Assembly: GCF_000210075.1 (NCBI RefSeq)
Contig: NC_021017.1
Coordinates: 4,997,489-5,037,122 of the forward strand
Direction: 5' to 3'
Length of the DNA: 39,634 nucleotides
Source: Bacteroides xylanisolvens XB1A
Lineage (GTDB): Bacteria; Bacteroidota; Bacteroidia; Bacteroidales; Bacteroidaceae
The notes below the pieces were generated by a model that was not told the origin of the DNA, made no database searches, and was given only the letters and a program-made list of their open reading frames with translations. The position numbers and the translations under genes are program-made. This document shows positions 1 to 7,255 of the stretch, one piece after another (within the stretch, counting starts at the first letter, position 1; every line of letters starts with the position of its first letter).

Positions 1-16
1 AATCCCTGTCTCTCCG
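1..16 (+). tRNA. 3' end of a tRNA-Ser gene (partial, left window edge)
   Basis: The first 16 bases fit the end of a tRNA: T-loop end AAT, T-stem 3' strand CCCTG, acceptor 3' strand TCTCTCC and discriminator G. A G discriminator and a GGAGAGA acceptor partner are typical of Bacteroides tRNA-Ser. The rest of the tRNA lies left of the window, so identity is inferred from the 3' end only. The segment contains most of the 13-bp att core. Confidence 0.7.
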
Positions 17-17
17 C
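5..17 (+). repeat. att core, left copy
   Basis: This 13-bp CCTGTCTCTCCGC is identical to 29260-29272 and overlaps the tRNA-Ser 3' end, so integration leaves the tRNA intact. It is the crossover site inferred for the NBU2-type integrase. Confidence 0.8.
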
Positions 18-51
18 AATAAATGCTGAAAATCAGCAAATTGTGAAATAA

Positions 52-93
52 ACACCCAATTTTACACCCAAGAATGTAAAATTGGGTGTTTTT
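52..93 (+). terminator. Strong hairpin with T-run after tRNA-Ser; also holds integrase-arm-like repeats
   Basis: A perfect 15-bp inverted repeat (52-66 with 75-89) has an 8-base loop and is followed by TTTTT on the plus strand, a good intrinsic terminator for the tRNA-Ser transcript. Its left arm also contains two ACACCCAA copies 12 bp apart (52 and 64). The same spacing occurs near the right att (29123 and 29135), so this stretch may also bind the integrase. Confidence 0.65.
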
Positions 94-130
94 GCATTAT
101 TTAAGATTAGCTTTATTGCAGTTATATAAA

Positions 131-176
131 GGTAATCAAATGGAGTTTAGTATACTATCATTTGACTACCTTTTTT
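131..176. terminator. Bidirectional terminator-like hairpin after the zorB-like gene
   Basis: GGTAATCAAATG (131-142) and CATTTGACTACC (159-170) pair with one mismatch. The structure is followed by TTTTTT on the plus strand and by TTTATATAA on the minus strand. It sits 4 to 49 bases beyond the stop of the last gene of the minus-strand operon and probably ends that transcript. Confidence 0.55.
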
Positions 177-179
177 GAT

Positions 180-824
180 TTATTCTATGATGCCGGGTTT
201 AGGGATTATGTGCATAACGAATCGTTGGTTATCTTTATTCCCTCTAATATCAGGTTGAACTCTAAATTTACTTGATTGTCCACTTCCTGAAATTAGAACC
301 TCACAATTGCCAAGTGAATCGAACTCAATACCATTACTTGACCAGAATTTAATTAAAGCTAATGCTCTTTCATAGCTAAGCTCATAATTTCTTGTATAAT
401 AATCTTTTGATGATTGTCCTTCTATGATAAGCATATATTGAGCTTCTGGAATTTTGCTTTTGGCACTATTCATAAAATGGGCGATTGCCAGACCTGCTTT
501 TAGTAATTTATCAAGTTGCTCTTGCTCTATATCATAAATATTAGAACTATAGGTATTAAAAGATACTTCAATGTCTTTTAATGTATGCCTCTTAAATTGC
601 TCATCGTATGCGAAATACTTATTATCTATCTCTTTAATAGAGTTATTTAGTTCTTCGATTTTTCTGAGCTGTTCTTCTTTAGCATTTACCTCTTTATCTA
701 ATTGGTCATTAATGCCTTTCATTTTAACAACGCACACTATAAATAAAACAAGCATAATAAAAAATAAGCTTGTCATGAGGTCAGAATAACTTAACCAGAA
801 AGTGTTACTTCTGTTTCTTGGCAT
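180..824 (-). CDS. MotB/ZorB-like inner-membrane protein with OmpA-type peptidoglycan-binding domain
   Basis: This 214-residue protein has the layout of a MotB/ZorB stator subunit. A short cytoplasmic N-terminus is followed by one membrane segment (about 11-33) with the motif SYSDLMTSLFF, in which Asp15 is the expected proton-carrying residue. A helical linker (about 35-70) leads to an OmpA/MotB C-terminal domain (about 130-210) containing LSYERALALIKFW, the GxGQSS stretch and a closing NQRFVMHI block where family members have NRRVE. It starts two bases after the MotA-like gene stops and is the last gene of the operon. MotB proteins anchor a MotA ring to peptidoglycan and gate ion flow; in Zorya systems the pair is thought to sense cell-envelope disturbance by phage. 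That role here is inferred from family and context. Confidence 0.8.
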   Translation of the reverse strand: MPRNRSNTFWLSYSDLMTSLFFIMLVLFIVCVVKMKGINDQLDKEVNAKEEQLRKIEELNNSIKEIDNKYFAYDEQFKRHTLKDIEVSFNTYSSNIYDIEQEQLDKLLKAGLAIAHFMNSAKSKIPEAQYMLIIEGQSSKDYYTRNYELSYERALALIKFWSSNGIEFDSLGNCEVLISGSGQSSKFRVQPDIRGNKDNQRFVMHIIPKPGIIE

Positions 825-826
825 AA

Positions 827-2329
827 TTACTTTTCTTCTTTTAAGTCCTTAATAGATTTTGTCATTGTTTCTATTGCCTTAAGAATAGATTTGTTCAATT
901 CTATGCTATCAAGTTGAGCGTTATGATAATCTGTTCTAAGGTTTAAGATTTCGCCTTTCATATCCTTATAACATTCCGCTTGAACTTGCGTATATTGTAC
1001 CATTGTATCAAGCACTTCTTTCAATTTATCAAATGTATCAAAGAACTCTTTATTATTAGCCACAAAATTTTGTATATGTTCTGTTGAAGCCGTAAGTTGG
1101 GTAGATAAGCTTTCAGATACTTGCTTCCCTTCAGATATAAACAAGTCAAATTCCTTTCTCCAAATATCCCTTGCTTCTGCTCCTGTTGGAAAATGAGTCG
1201 TTATGGCTTCTTGAAATTCGCGTTGAAGTTCTGTTGTCTTGTTTTGATTACTGACCACCACAGACAATCCTGTAGAAAAGTCCTTGAACTTATCAATGAT
1301 TGTTTGAGTTTGATTAACAATACCTGATACATTTGCTATGGTAGAATTAAGTTGTTCTTGATAAGATTTGAAAACATTTAAAGAATCGGCAGAATCTTTT
1401 AACTGCATAAATGTTGCAGCTATTTTATTAGCCGTTTGCGTAAGGCTCAGTTTATTTATTTCGGCTAAGACAAGATGCTGTTTTTCAAGATTGTCATTCA
1501 ATAATTCTGCCGAATTAGCATACGCATCAAGATTACGTCCGAACTTGTCCACAAAATGTCCAAGCACACCTTTTAATGAATTTAGACTTGAAGCCATACT
1601 ATTTGATAATAACGGCATCAACTCTCTTCTTAAAAAGTTCATGTATTCTTCTTTGCCCTCATTGGATTTGGCTACAGCAGATTTATATGATATAGCGCTA
1701 TTATATACAGTAAAGCCCAATCCCAGTAAACTTGCGCACATGGCTGCTATAATACCATACAAAAGATGCTGCAATCCACTTAAATTATCAGTTTCGCCAA
1801 AAATCTGATTGAAATCAACCCCTATCAGCCCCGTAATTATACCAACGAATGTTCCTGCTAAACCTAAATAAAGAGGAACGTTAAGGCTATTATGTATTTC
1901 ATCTTCTAATGCTCCTTTTTGACTATCACAAATATCTTCAAGTATTCCCAAATCTGCGCTTGTTCCAGTGTTTTTGCACAAATATTCATTAGTGCGATAA
2001 ATAATCAATCCTAATTTCCCATAGATATTTTTGTTTTGAGGAACTATCAACGACAAATCTGTATATTCATCACCGCTATCATCTTCATCGCTATAACGGG
2101 AAGGTATGTTCTGCAAGAACTTCTGTAATGAGGACTTATTTTGCAAGATACCAGATGTTATCGATGTTTCTTTGAGAGACAAATTATCAACATCTTCAAA
2201 TAGACCTTCCAATTCTGAAATTTTTTTCTTTGTTTTAAGAAAGCTATAGATTTGGGCTGCAATAACAATCAAGACAACTATTATAGCAATAATCAAGCCG
2301 ATATATTCATGTAAATTATTCATTGTCAT
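827..2329 (-). CDS. MotA/TolQ/ExbB (ZorA-like) proton-channel protein with long cytoplasmic tail
   Basis: This 500-residue protein has an N-terminal membrane helix (about 8-30), an acidic cytoplasmic stretch, then two membrane helices (about 152-171 and 187-211). The signature VPLYLGLAGTFVGIITGL is typical of MotA/TolQ/ExbB. About 290 residues of predicted helix follow, much longer than MotA or ExbB but like the tail described for ZorA. It precedes the MotB-like gene by two bases and follows the NADAR-like gene by 12 bases. The family forms a pentameric ring around a MotB dimer and couples proton flow to rotation or signalling. No zorC, zorD, zorE, zorF or zorG homologue is visible; the companions are DarT- and NADAR-like, so this is not a recognised Zorya type. 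A second ATG lies two codons in. Confidence 0.8.
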   Translation of the reverse strand: MTMNNLHEYIGLIIAIIVVLIVIAAQIYSFLKTKKKISELEGLFEDVDNLSLKETSITSGILQNKSSLQKFLQNIPSRYSDEDDSGDEYTDLSLIVPQNKNIYGKLGLIIYRTNEYLCKNTGTSADLGILEDICDSQKGALEDEIHNSLNVPLYLGLAGTFVGIITGLIGVDFNQIFGETDNLSGLQHLLYGIIAAMCASLLGLGFTVYNSAISYKSAVAKSNEGKEEYMNFLRRELMPLLSNSMASSLNSLKGVLGHFVDKFGRNLDAYANSAELLNDNLEKQHLVLAEINKLSLTQTANKIAATFMQLKDSADSLNVFKSYQEQLNSTIANVSGIVNQTQTIIDKFKDFSTGLSVVVSNQNKTTELQREFQEAITTHFPTGAEARDIWRKEFDLFISEGKQVSESLSTQLTASTEHIQNFVANNKEFFDTFDKLKEVLDTMVQYTQVQAECYKDMKGEILNLRTDYHNAQLDSIELNKSILKAIETMTKSIKDLKEEK

Positions 2330-2341
2330 TATATTTTTTGA

Positions 2342-3040
2342 TTATTTGATTTCGTCGAACAAATTGTTGGTTTGTTCCTTTCTCTTTTCTTTCGCTTTTT
2401 TCTTTAACTCTTTCTTAAATTCTTTTTCTCTGATTTTTTTCTCTTCTATTTCCTCCTTGTTCATAGGCTTATAATTATCCATATTATCAGGATATTTACC
2501 CTCTATATATAATTTTACCAAGCCAGCATGAGACATAGGTTTTGAAATATCACGAAAATCTATATTTGTATTATAGTCAAGTAAGACTATATCTTGAATT
2601 TTGCTTTGTTCCTTTATTCTCTCTACAACATGGTGGACTTCTGGCACATTATCTAACACCCATTTATAGGTAGGAAGATAAATGAGCATTCTTGCTTCAA
2701 AATACCCCAACAGCTCTTTGCTGTATGCACCCTTACTGTGCCCTTTGGGTACACCATATTTCCGTACCGTTCTTTTCAAATCACGCATGGTGTCATTCTT
2801 AAATGTTGCAAAATCAACGCCTACACCTTCAAAGACCTTTAACCCTTGCCACACAGCTTCAACACAAGTTGCCTTTAATCCGTCAGTAAAAGGAATAGGA
2901 ATGTTCCCATGAGGATAAAATGGACTCAGAATCTTTGCATACCGAGTCTCTGAGTTAGAAGTGATATCCAAGATTACAGCGTCTGGATATTCTTCTTTTA
3001 TCTTCTCCAATTTTCGTTTCCTACTTTCTATGTATATCAT
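2342..3040 (-). CDS. NADAR-like (DUF6939-type) protein, possible ADP-ribosyl hydrolase partner of the DarT-like toxin
   Basis: ATG at 3040 gives 232 residues; a TTG two codons upstream would overlap the darT stop and is less likely. The block SPFYPHG (39-45), then EAVWQGLK (61-68) and an Arg/Lys-rich KRTVRKYG segment, recalls the NADAR fold (YbiA has a similar N-F-x-P then SEHYFQAQKF). E61, Q65 and K68 would match conserved positions. I associate the sequence with DUF6939. NADAR proteins remove ADP-ribose from guanine bases and serve as antitoxins to some DarT toxins. The gene lies two bases after the DarT-like gene, which supports a toxin-antidote reading. The C-terminus (about 193-232) is a highly charged Lys/Glu helix. 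The NADAR link is inferred from motif layout and is only moderately sure. Confidence 0.55.
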   Translation of the reverse strand: MIYIESRKRKLEKIKEEYPDAVILDITSNSETRYAKILSPFYPHGNIPIPFTDGLKATCVEAVWQGLKVFEGVGVDFATFKNDTMRDLKRTVRKYGVPKGHSKGAYSKELLGYFEARMLIYLPTYKWVLDNVPEVHHVVERIKEQSKIQDIVLLDYNTNIDFRDISKPMSHAGLVKLYIEGKYPDNMDNYKPMNKEEIEEKKIREKEFKKELKKKAKEKRKEQTNNLFDEIK

Positions 3041-3042
3041 AA

Positions 3043-4302
3043 TCAAAAAGTATCAAGGTTTATAATATATTTCTTGGGAATGAATGTCATGACCATTACT
3101 TCCGCTTGGAAATACGGTCGTTCATTTTCGTCTAAATCAAAATGTTTATGTGCCTTAACGGTGGAAAAATGTATTTTCTTAAAATCTTCCAAGGATTTGC
3201 CTATATTAGGTGTTCGTTTCGTAGTTGTAGCATTCATGTCTGCATACATTGTATGCTGCAAATATACCACACTTGGATCTATTCTTAGAATGACAGGATT
3301 ACTAATTCTCCCATCTTTCATGGCAACATACATCATAGGATGTTCTGTTGTGAAGCTCAAACGAACATAGTCTTGTAAATTCCGCATCTCATCCAAATTA
3401 CGGCTTAAATTTCCGCCTCCGGGATTCGGTATGTCGATTTTATGCTTTTCACAATAACTCCAAGACAACAACCCTCCATGCCGTTTAATGGATGGAATAT
3501 TCCTTCTATCTGTAAAATGATACAAATAGCGGATACCATTGTTTTCCAATACTTGCTTGAATGCAAGCCAATTTTCTTTGCGTTCAGCAGACAACGATTC
3601 CAATCTTTGCCTTTCCGCTTGTTCGGCTTGTTCTTTTTTTGGGGCTTCTTCCGCAAGTCTATTTGCTTCCTGCTGTCGCCGTATTCGTTCTTCTGCTATT
3701 CTTTTTTCATTCTCTACCTTTTCCTTTTCTTCTCTTTCTCTTTTCTTACGTTCTTCTTCCTCTTTGCGTTTTTGCTCTTCGGCTAACTTAACAAATCTTT
3801 CATGTTCTAATTCTTTTTCTAATTCAGATAATGATTTTTGTATATTCGCATATTGTTTTATTATAATCGAATCTTTTGTACGCACTATTTCATGCGTAAT
3901 TTCATCCATTATTTGCTTTGCCTCTTGACACTTTCGCTGCGCAATAAGGATTTCAAGTTTATCCAATAATAATTTTGCCTTTTCCTCTCGTACTTTTAAT
4001 TCATATGCCTCTTTTCTTAATCTTTCATCTTTTAAAGCTTGGAGAGAAGGTATATTCTCAAATTTATGCGGTGAAAAGACACGAGTTTGTAATTCATCTT
4101 TTTGGGGAGGAATATTTAAAACATACCAATCAGTTGATGATTGTTTAAGTTTGTCCCTATTTTGCTTTACACGTTCTTTTCTTTTGTCAAATTCATCACA
4201 AAGCGATTTAGGTGCAGATGGCTTGAGTTCACCATTTGAAAGGATTTCAGTTGGTGAACTATCATATAATCCAAACAGTTTTTTAAGCCATTTAAAAATC
4301 AT
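3043..4302 (-). CDS. Coiled-coil protein with C-terminal DarT-like (DUF4433) ADP-ribosyltransferase domain
   Basis: The 419-residue protein has two parts. Residues about 85-235 are a long, strongly charged Lys/Glu/Arg coiled coil. Residues 259-419 resemble DarT: YHFTDRRNIPSIKRHGGLLS at the NAD-binding start (His262), RLSFTTEHPM around 314, and PYFQAEVMV near the end, where Glu401 fits the catalytic glutamate of the QAEV motif. DarT enzymes transfer ADP-ribose from NAD+ to thymidine or guanine in single-stranded DNA and block replication. Usual DarT proteins are near 200 residues, so the N-terminal 250 residues are an added module, perhaps for contact with the MotA-like tail. It is first in a four-gene operon with a NADAR-like gene and a MotAB-like pair, read from a promoter near 4397. 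The activity is inferred, the fold match is good. Confidence 0.75.
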   Translation of the reverse strand: MIFKWLKKLFGLYDSSPTEILSNGELKPSAPKSLCDEFDKRKERVKQNRDKLKQSSTDWYVLNIPPQKDELQTRVFSPHKFENIPSLQALKDERLRKEAYELKVREEKAKLLLDKLEILIAQRKCQEAKQIMDEITHEIVRTKDSIIIKQYANIQKSLSELEKELEHERFVKLAEEQKRKEEEERKKREREEKEKVENEKRIAEERIRRQQEANRLAEEAPKKEQAEQAERQRLESLSAERKENWLAFKQVLENNGIRYLYHFTDRRNIPSIKRHGGLLSWSYCEKHKIDIPNPGGGNLSRNLDEMRNLQDYVRLSFTTEHPMMYVAMKDGRISNPVILRIDPSVVYLQHTMYADMNATTTKRTPNIGKSLEDFKKIHFSTVKAHKHFDLDENERPYFQAEVMVMTFIPKKYIINLDTF

Positions 4303-4322
4303 ACTATATACCTTTTAACACG

Positions 4323-4335
4323 AAGCGTGGAACTG
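4323..4335 (+). repeat. Candidate attL of the nested element
   Basis: AAGCGTGGAACTG here is identical to 20739-20751, about 217 bases upstream of the first recombinase. It lies 20 bases upstream of the darT-like start, so the darT operon promoter at 4397 would fall inside the nested element. Confidence 0.5.
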
Positions 4336-4396
4336 CAATATATGTTTTGATATATATTCTGAAAACTCGAAAATGAAAACAAAAGCATAACAACTG

Positions 4397-4404
4397 CAAA
4401 TATA
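4397..4404 (-). promoter_or_regulatory. Promoter -7 element for the darT-like operon
   Basis: On the minus strand this reads TATATTTG, a perfect match to the Bacteroidetes TAnnTTTG -7 element. It implies a leader of about 85-90 bases before the ATG at 4302. No clear -33 TTTG is seen 19 bases upstream. Confidence 0.5.
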
Positions 4405-4517
4405 ATCGTTAATATACAGTGTTTTATGTGGTATCGGATTCGGGATAGACATCTTAATTTGTTTTAATCCGTTTCAAGTTTCTTCGGGATATATGGGAAC
4501 ATGTATGGGAATTATTG

Positions 4518-4525
4518 TACCTTTG
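4518..4525 (+). promoter_or_regulatory. Promoter -7 element for the tandem recombinase operon
   Basis: TACCTTTG matches TAnnTTTG and lies 26 bases before the ATG at 4552. The extended GTACCTTTGC also matches the CTnDOT core consensus GTANNTTTGC, which itself resembles Bacteroides promoters; I read it as the promoter. Confidence 0.6.
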
Positions 4526-4551
4526 CATCGTGAATCAAAAACGCATTGCCG

Positions 4552-5850
4552 ATGAAAGTTTCCGTATATCTGAAAAAGAGCGATTCCCAGACCTCGAACA
4601 TCTGCTTCCGGGTCAGGGAGAAGAACGTGGACATAAAGGTCGTTTCTCCCCTTGCCGTATATGACAAGTATTGGGATGCGGACACGCTCAGTTATAGACG
4701 CACGACGGCAGTACCTGCCACCGAACAGAAACGCTTGCCCGAACAGATAGCCGCCATCATCGAGAGGGTAGAAAAGACCTTTTCGGATAAGGCGAACAGC
4801 AAGTGGCTGAAGCAGGCCATAGAGGACGTGCTGTACCCTGTCCGCGCCTTCGAGCGCAACCATCCGAACCTGCTCTGCCGTATTCATGAATATTTGGAGA
4901 AGTTTGACGGTGCGGAGAGAACCAAGGAGCACATCATACGCTTCGAGCGCAAGATGTCACGTTACCACGACTACCAACGGGAGATACTGGGCAACACAGA
5001 TTTCACCCTCTTTGTGGAAACCGTCACACTGGAACAGATGAACGATTTCCGGGATTATGTCGCAGATGAATACCTGCTGCGTCAGGAACATCCCGAATTT
5101 TATGCCACTCGTATGCTCATCAACCATAAGCCCAAGCCGCTGTCCAACACGACCGTCATCAACATCATGAACCTCTTCTGTACGTTCCTGCACTGGTGCA
5201 AGAAAATGAAGTATTCCGACAACGAGGTCTATGCCCTCTATGGCTGCAAGGAACCGACATACGGCGATCCGTTCTTTCTTACGTCAGAGGAAAGGAATAT
5301 CCTGTACGATGCGGATCTAGGTGACAACCCCAAACTGGCGGTCATCCGGGACATTTTCGTGTTTCACTGCTATATCGGCTGCCGTGTCAGTGACCTTTAC
5401 AGGCTGACAAGGGAGAATATCAGAGACGGCTTTGTAGAATACATGCCGCAGAAGACAAAGAAGTGTCAGGCAAAGACCGTCAGAGTACCATTACATGAAA
5501 AGGCATTGAAGATACTGGAACGCTATGATGCAAATGCGGATAAATTACTTCCATTCAAGTCTATACACACCTATAACCTCGGCATAAGGGAGCTGCTGAA
5601 GCATTGCGGTATAGACCGTATGGTCACCATCCTTGACACGCACGGCTACAATACCGTGCAAAGACCCTTGTACGAGGTGGCTAGCAGCCATACGGCACGG
5701 AAGACCTTTGTAGGCAACCTGTACAAGCAGGTACCCGACCCGAACCTGATAGCCTCCATGTCGGGACACGTGGAGGGAAGCAAGGCGTTCAGACGTTACC
5801 GCACCATTGACGACGACATGAAGCGCAAGCTGGTTGAAATGATAAATTAG
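4552..5850 (+). CDS. Tyrosine recombinase 1 of a tandem pair
   Basis: This site-specific tyrosine recombinase should cut and rejoin DNA at the ends of the nested element. ATG 4552 is chosen over TTG 4546 because it aligns with the second recombinase (MKVSVYL against MKVTAFI) and leaves 432 residues. An N-terminal arm/SAM-like region precedes the catalytic domain, which carries the first Arg in YIGCRVSDLYRL, the HTAR motif (His380, Arg383), SGH, and the nucleophile in RRYR (Tyr416). All the key residues I can check are present. It reads with the second recombinase, 22 bases downstream, and the two are clear paralogues. Codon use is more GC-rich than the flanking cargo. It lies next to the candidate attL. 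Confidence 0.85.
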   Translation: MKVSVYLKKSDSQTSNICFRVREKNVDIKVVSPLAVYDKYWDADTLSYRRTTAVPATEQKRLPEQIAAIIERVEKTFSDKANSKWLKQAIEDVLYPVRAFERNHPNLLCRIHEYLEKFDGAERTKEHIIRFERKMSRYHDYQREILGNTDFTLFVETVTLEQMNDFRDYVADEYLLRQEHPEFYATRMLINHKPKPLSNTTVINIMNLFCTFLHWCKKMKYSDNEVYALYGCKEPTYGDPFFLTSEERNILYDADLGDNPKLAVIRDIFVFHCYIGCRVSDLYRLTRENIRDGFVEYMPQKTKKCQAKTVRVPLHEKALKILERYDANADKLLPFKSIHTYNLGIRELLKHCGIDRMVTILDTHGYNTVQRPLYEVASSHTARKTFVGNLYKQVPDPNLIASMSGHVEGSKAFRRYRTIDDDMKRKLVEMIN

Positions 5851-5872
5851 GAAACTTAAAAAGGATACATAT

Positions 5873-7204
5873 ATGAAAGTGACGGCATTCATCAGAAAGA
5901 CATCGGCCAAGAACAACGTGACGGATCTGGCACGTGTCTATTTCCGTGTCCGGGATGTTGGCGGAGTGGACATCAAGGCTGCAAGCGAACTGTCCATCAA
6001 TCCCAACCACTGGAGCGCGGAGAAGCAGGGGTACAAGCCCCGTGTGGCCCTGGTATCGGAAGAGAAGCGGATGAACTTCGACAGGGACATCCAGCAGATA
6101 ACCCACCTTATCACCAAGGAATACCACCGTGGCGTGGACGGCAACTGGCTGAAAGGGCTGATAGAGGAATACCACCATCCCAACATCAACGCAAGGGGCG
6201 GAAACAAGGCAGAAGAATACCTGCTGTCATATCAGATACAAAAATATATCGACGAGACTCCGCTTGCGCACGACAGCATGAAGCACCATCTGGACAATCT
6301 CAACAAGGTGCTGCGCTACGAGCGTTTCCGGCACGAGGTCATGCACCAGCGCGGATTCCACCTCTGCATCGACTCCATCACGGCAGATGACATAAGGGAC
6401 TTCAAGTTCTGGATACAGGAAGAATACAGGTATGTGGATATGTACCCGGCATTCTATCAGAACGAACTGCGCCGCAATGTCGAGCAGAAGCGTTCCGAAA
6501 ACAGCATGTCGGGCAGTCTCTACCGCATCCGTACCGTCATCAAGTGGTGCATCAAGCGCGGACTGACAAGAAACAATCCGTTTGACCAGTACCAGATTAC
6601 CCAGCCCATGTATGGTGACCCGTTCTATCTTACTCTTGAAGAGCGGGACAAAGTGTACTATGCCGATTTGAGCGGATTGGGTGCAACCTATCCGGTCTAC
6701 CGTGACATATTCATGTTCCAGTGCCTTATCGGCTGCCGTGTCAGCGACCTGAACAGGCTGACCAAGGCGAACATCGTTGACGGCTGTGTGGAGTATATCC
6801 CGCAAAAGACCAAACTGGAACACGCCAACACGGTACGAGTTCCTTTGAATCAAAAGGCACTGGATATACTGGAACGGTACAAGGATCTGGAAGACGCGCT
6901 GCTTCCCCGGTTTTCTCACTTCGGCTACAACAGGAAGATAAAGGAAATCCTCAAGTATGTGGGCATCGACCGTATGGTCAGGGTGCTTGACCCGAAGACA
7001 CGCGAGGATGTGGCAAAGCCTTTATATGAGGTGGCGACCACCCACACGGCATGGAAAACCTTTATAGGCAACCTTTACAAGCAGGTCAAGGACCCGAACC
7101 TGATTGCCTCCATGTCGGGGCATTCGGAAGGAAGCCGGGCTTTCGCCAGATACCGCAAGATTGATGACGAGATGAAGAAGGAGCTGGTAAACCTGTTGGA
7201 TTGA
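5873..7204 (+). CDS. Tyrosine recombinase 2 of a tandem pair, HxxR arginine replaced by Trp
   Basis: The 443-residue protein is a paralogue of the recombinase just upstream, with the same N-terminal start and domain order. The catalytic domain has the first Arg in LIGCRVSDLNRL, SGH, and the Tyr in ARYRK (Tyr427). However, the HxxR motif reads HTAW: His391 is present, but Arg394 of the family is Trp (codon TGG at 7052-7054; the paralogue has CGG at 5698-5700). This arginine contacts the scissile phosphate in tyrosine recombinases, so the protein is probably weak or inactive in cleavage and may act as an architectural partner, or is decaying. Tandem recombinase pairs in other elements often share work at one att site. 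Confidence 0.85.
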   Translation: MKVTAFIRKTSAKNNVTDLARVYFRVRDVGGVDIKAASELSINPNHWSAEKQGYKPRVALVSEEKRMNFDRDIQQITHLITKEYHRGVDGNWLKGLIEEYHHPNINARGGNKAEEYLLSYQIQKYIDETPLAHDSMKHHLDNLNKVLRYERFRHEVMHQRGFHLCIDSITADDIRDFKFWIQEEYRYVDMYPAFYQNELRRNVEQKRSENSMSGSLYRIRTVIKWCIKRGLTRNNPFDQYQITQPMYGDPFYLTLEERDKVYYADLSGLGATYPVYRDIFMFQCLIGCRVSDLNRLTKANIVDGCVEYIPQKTKLEHANTVRVPLNQKALDILERYKDLEDALLPRFSHFGYNRKIKEILKYVGIDRMVRVLDPKTREDVAKPLYEVATTHTAWKTFIGNLYKQVKDPNLIASMSGHSEGSRAFARYRKIDDEMKKELVNLLD

Positions 7205-7255
7205 CCGTTTCCCTCATTTCTTATACCCTATTTATATTCAACCCGATAAAGCAGC

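Noticed and set aside
180..2329. Flagellar stator or ExbB/TolQ genes
   Set aside because: There are no flagellar or TonB/Tol neighbours; the long MotA tail, the OmpA domain and the DarT/NADAR-like partners fit a ZorAB-like pair better.
3442..3928. Long plus-strand open frames opposite the darT-like gene
   Set aside because: They are antisense shadows of the Lys/Glu-rich coiled coil, giving Phe/Ser/Leu-rich translations without family resemblance.
4517..4526. GTACCTTTGC as a CTnDOT integration core
   Set aside because: It matches the core consensus, but also the standard TAnnTTTG promoter 26 bases before a recombinase gene, and no second copy marks an element end there.
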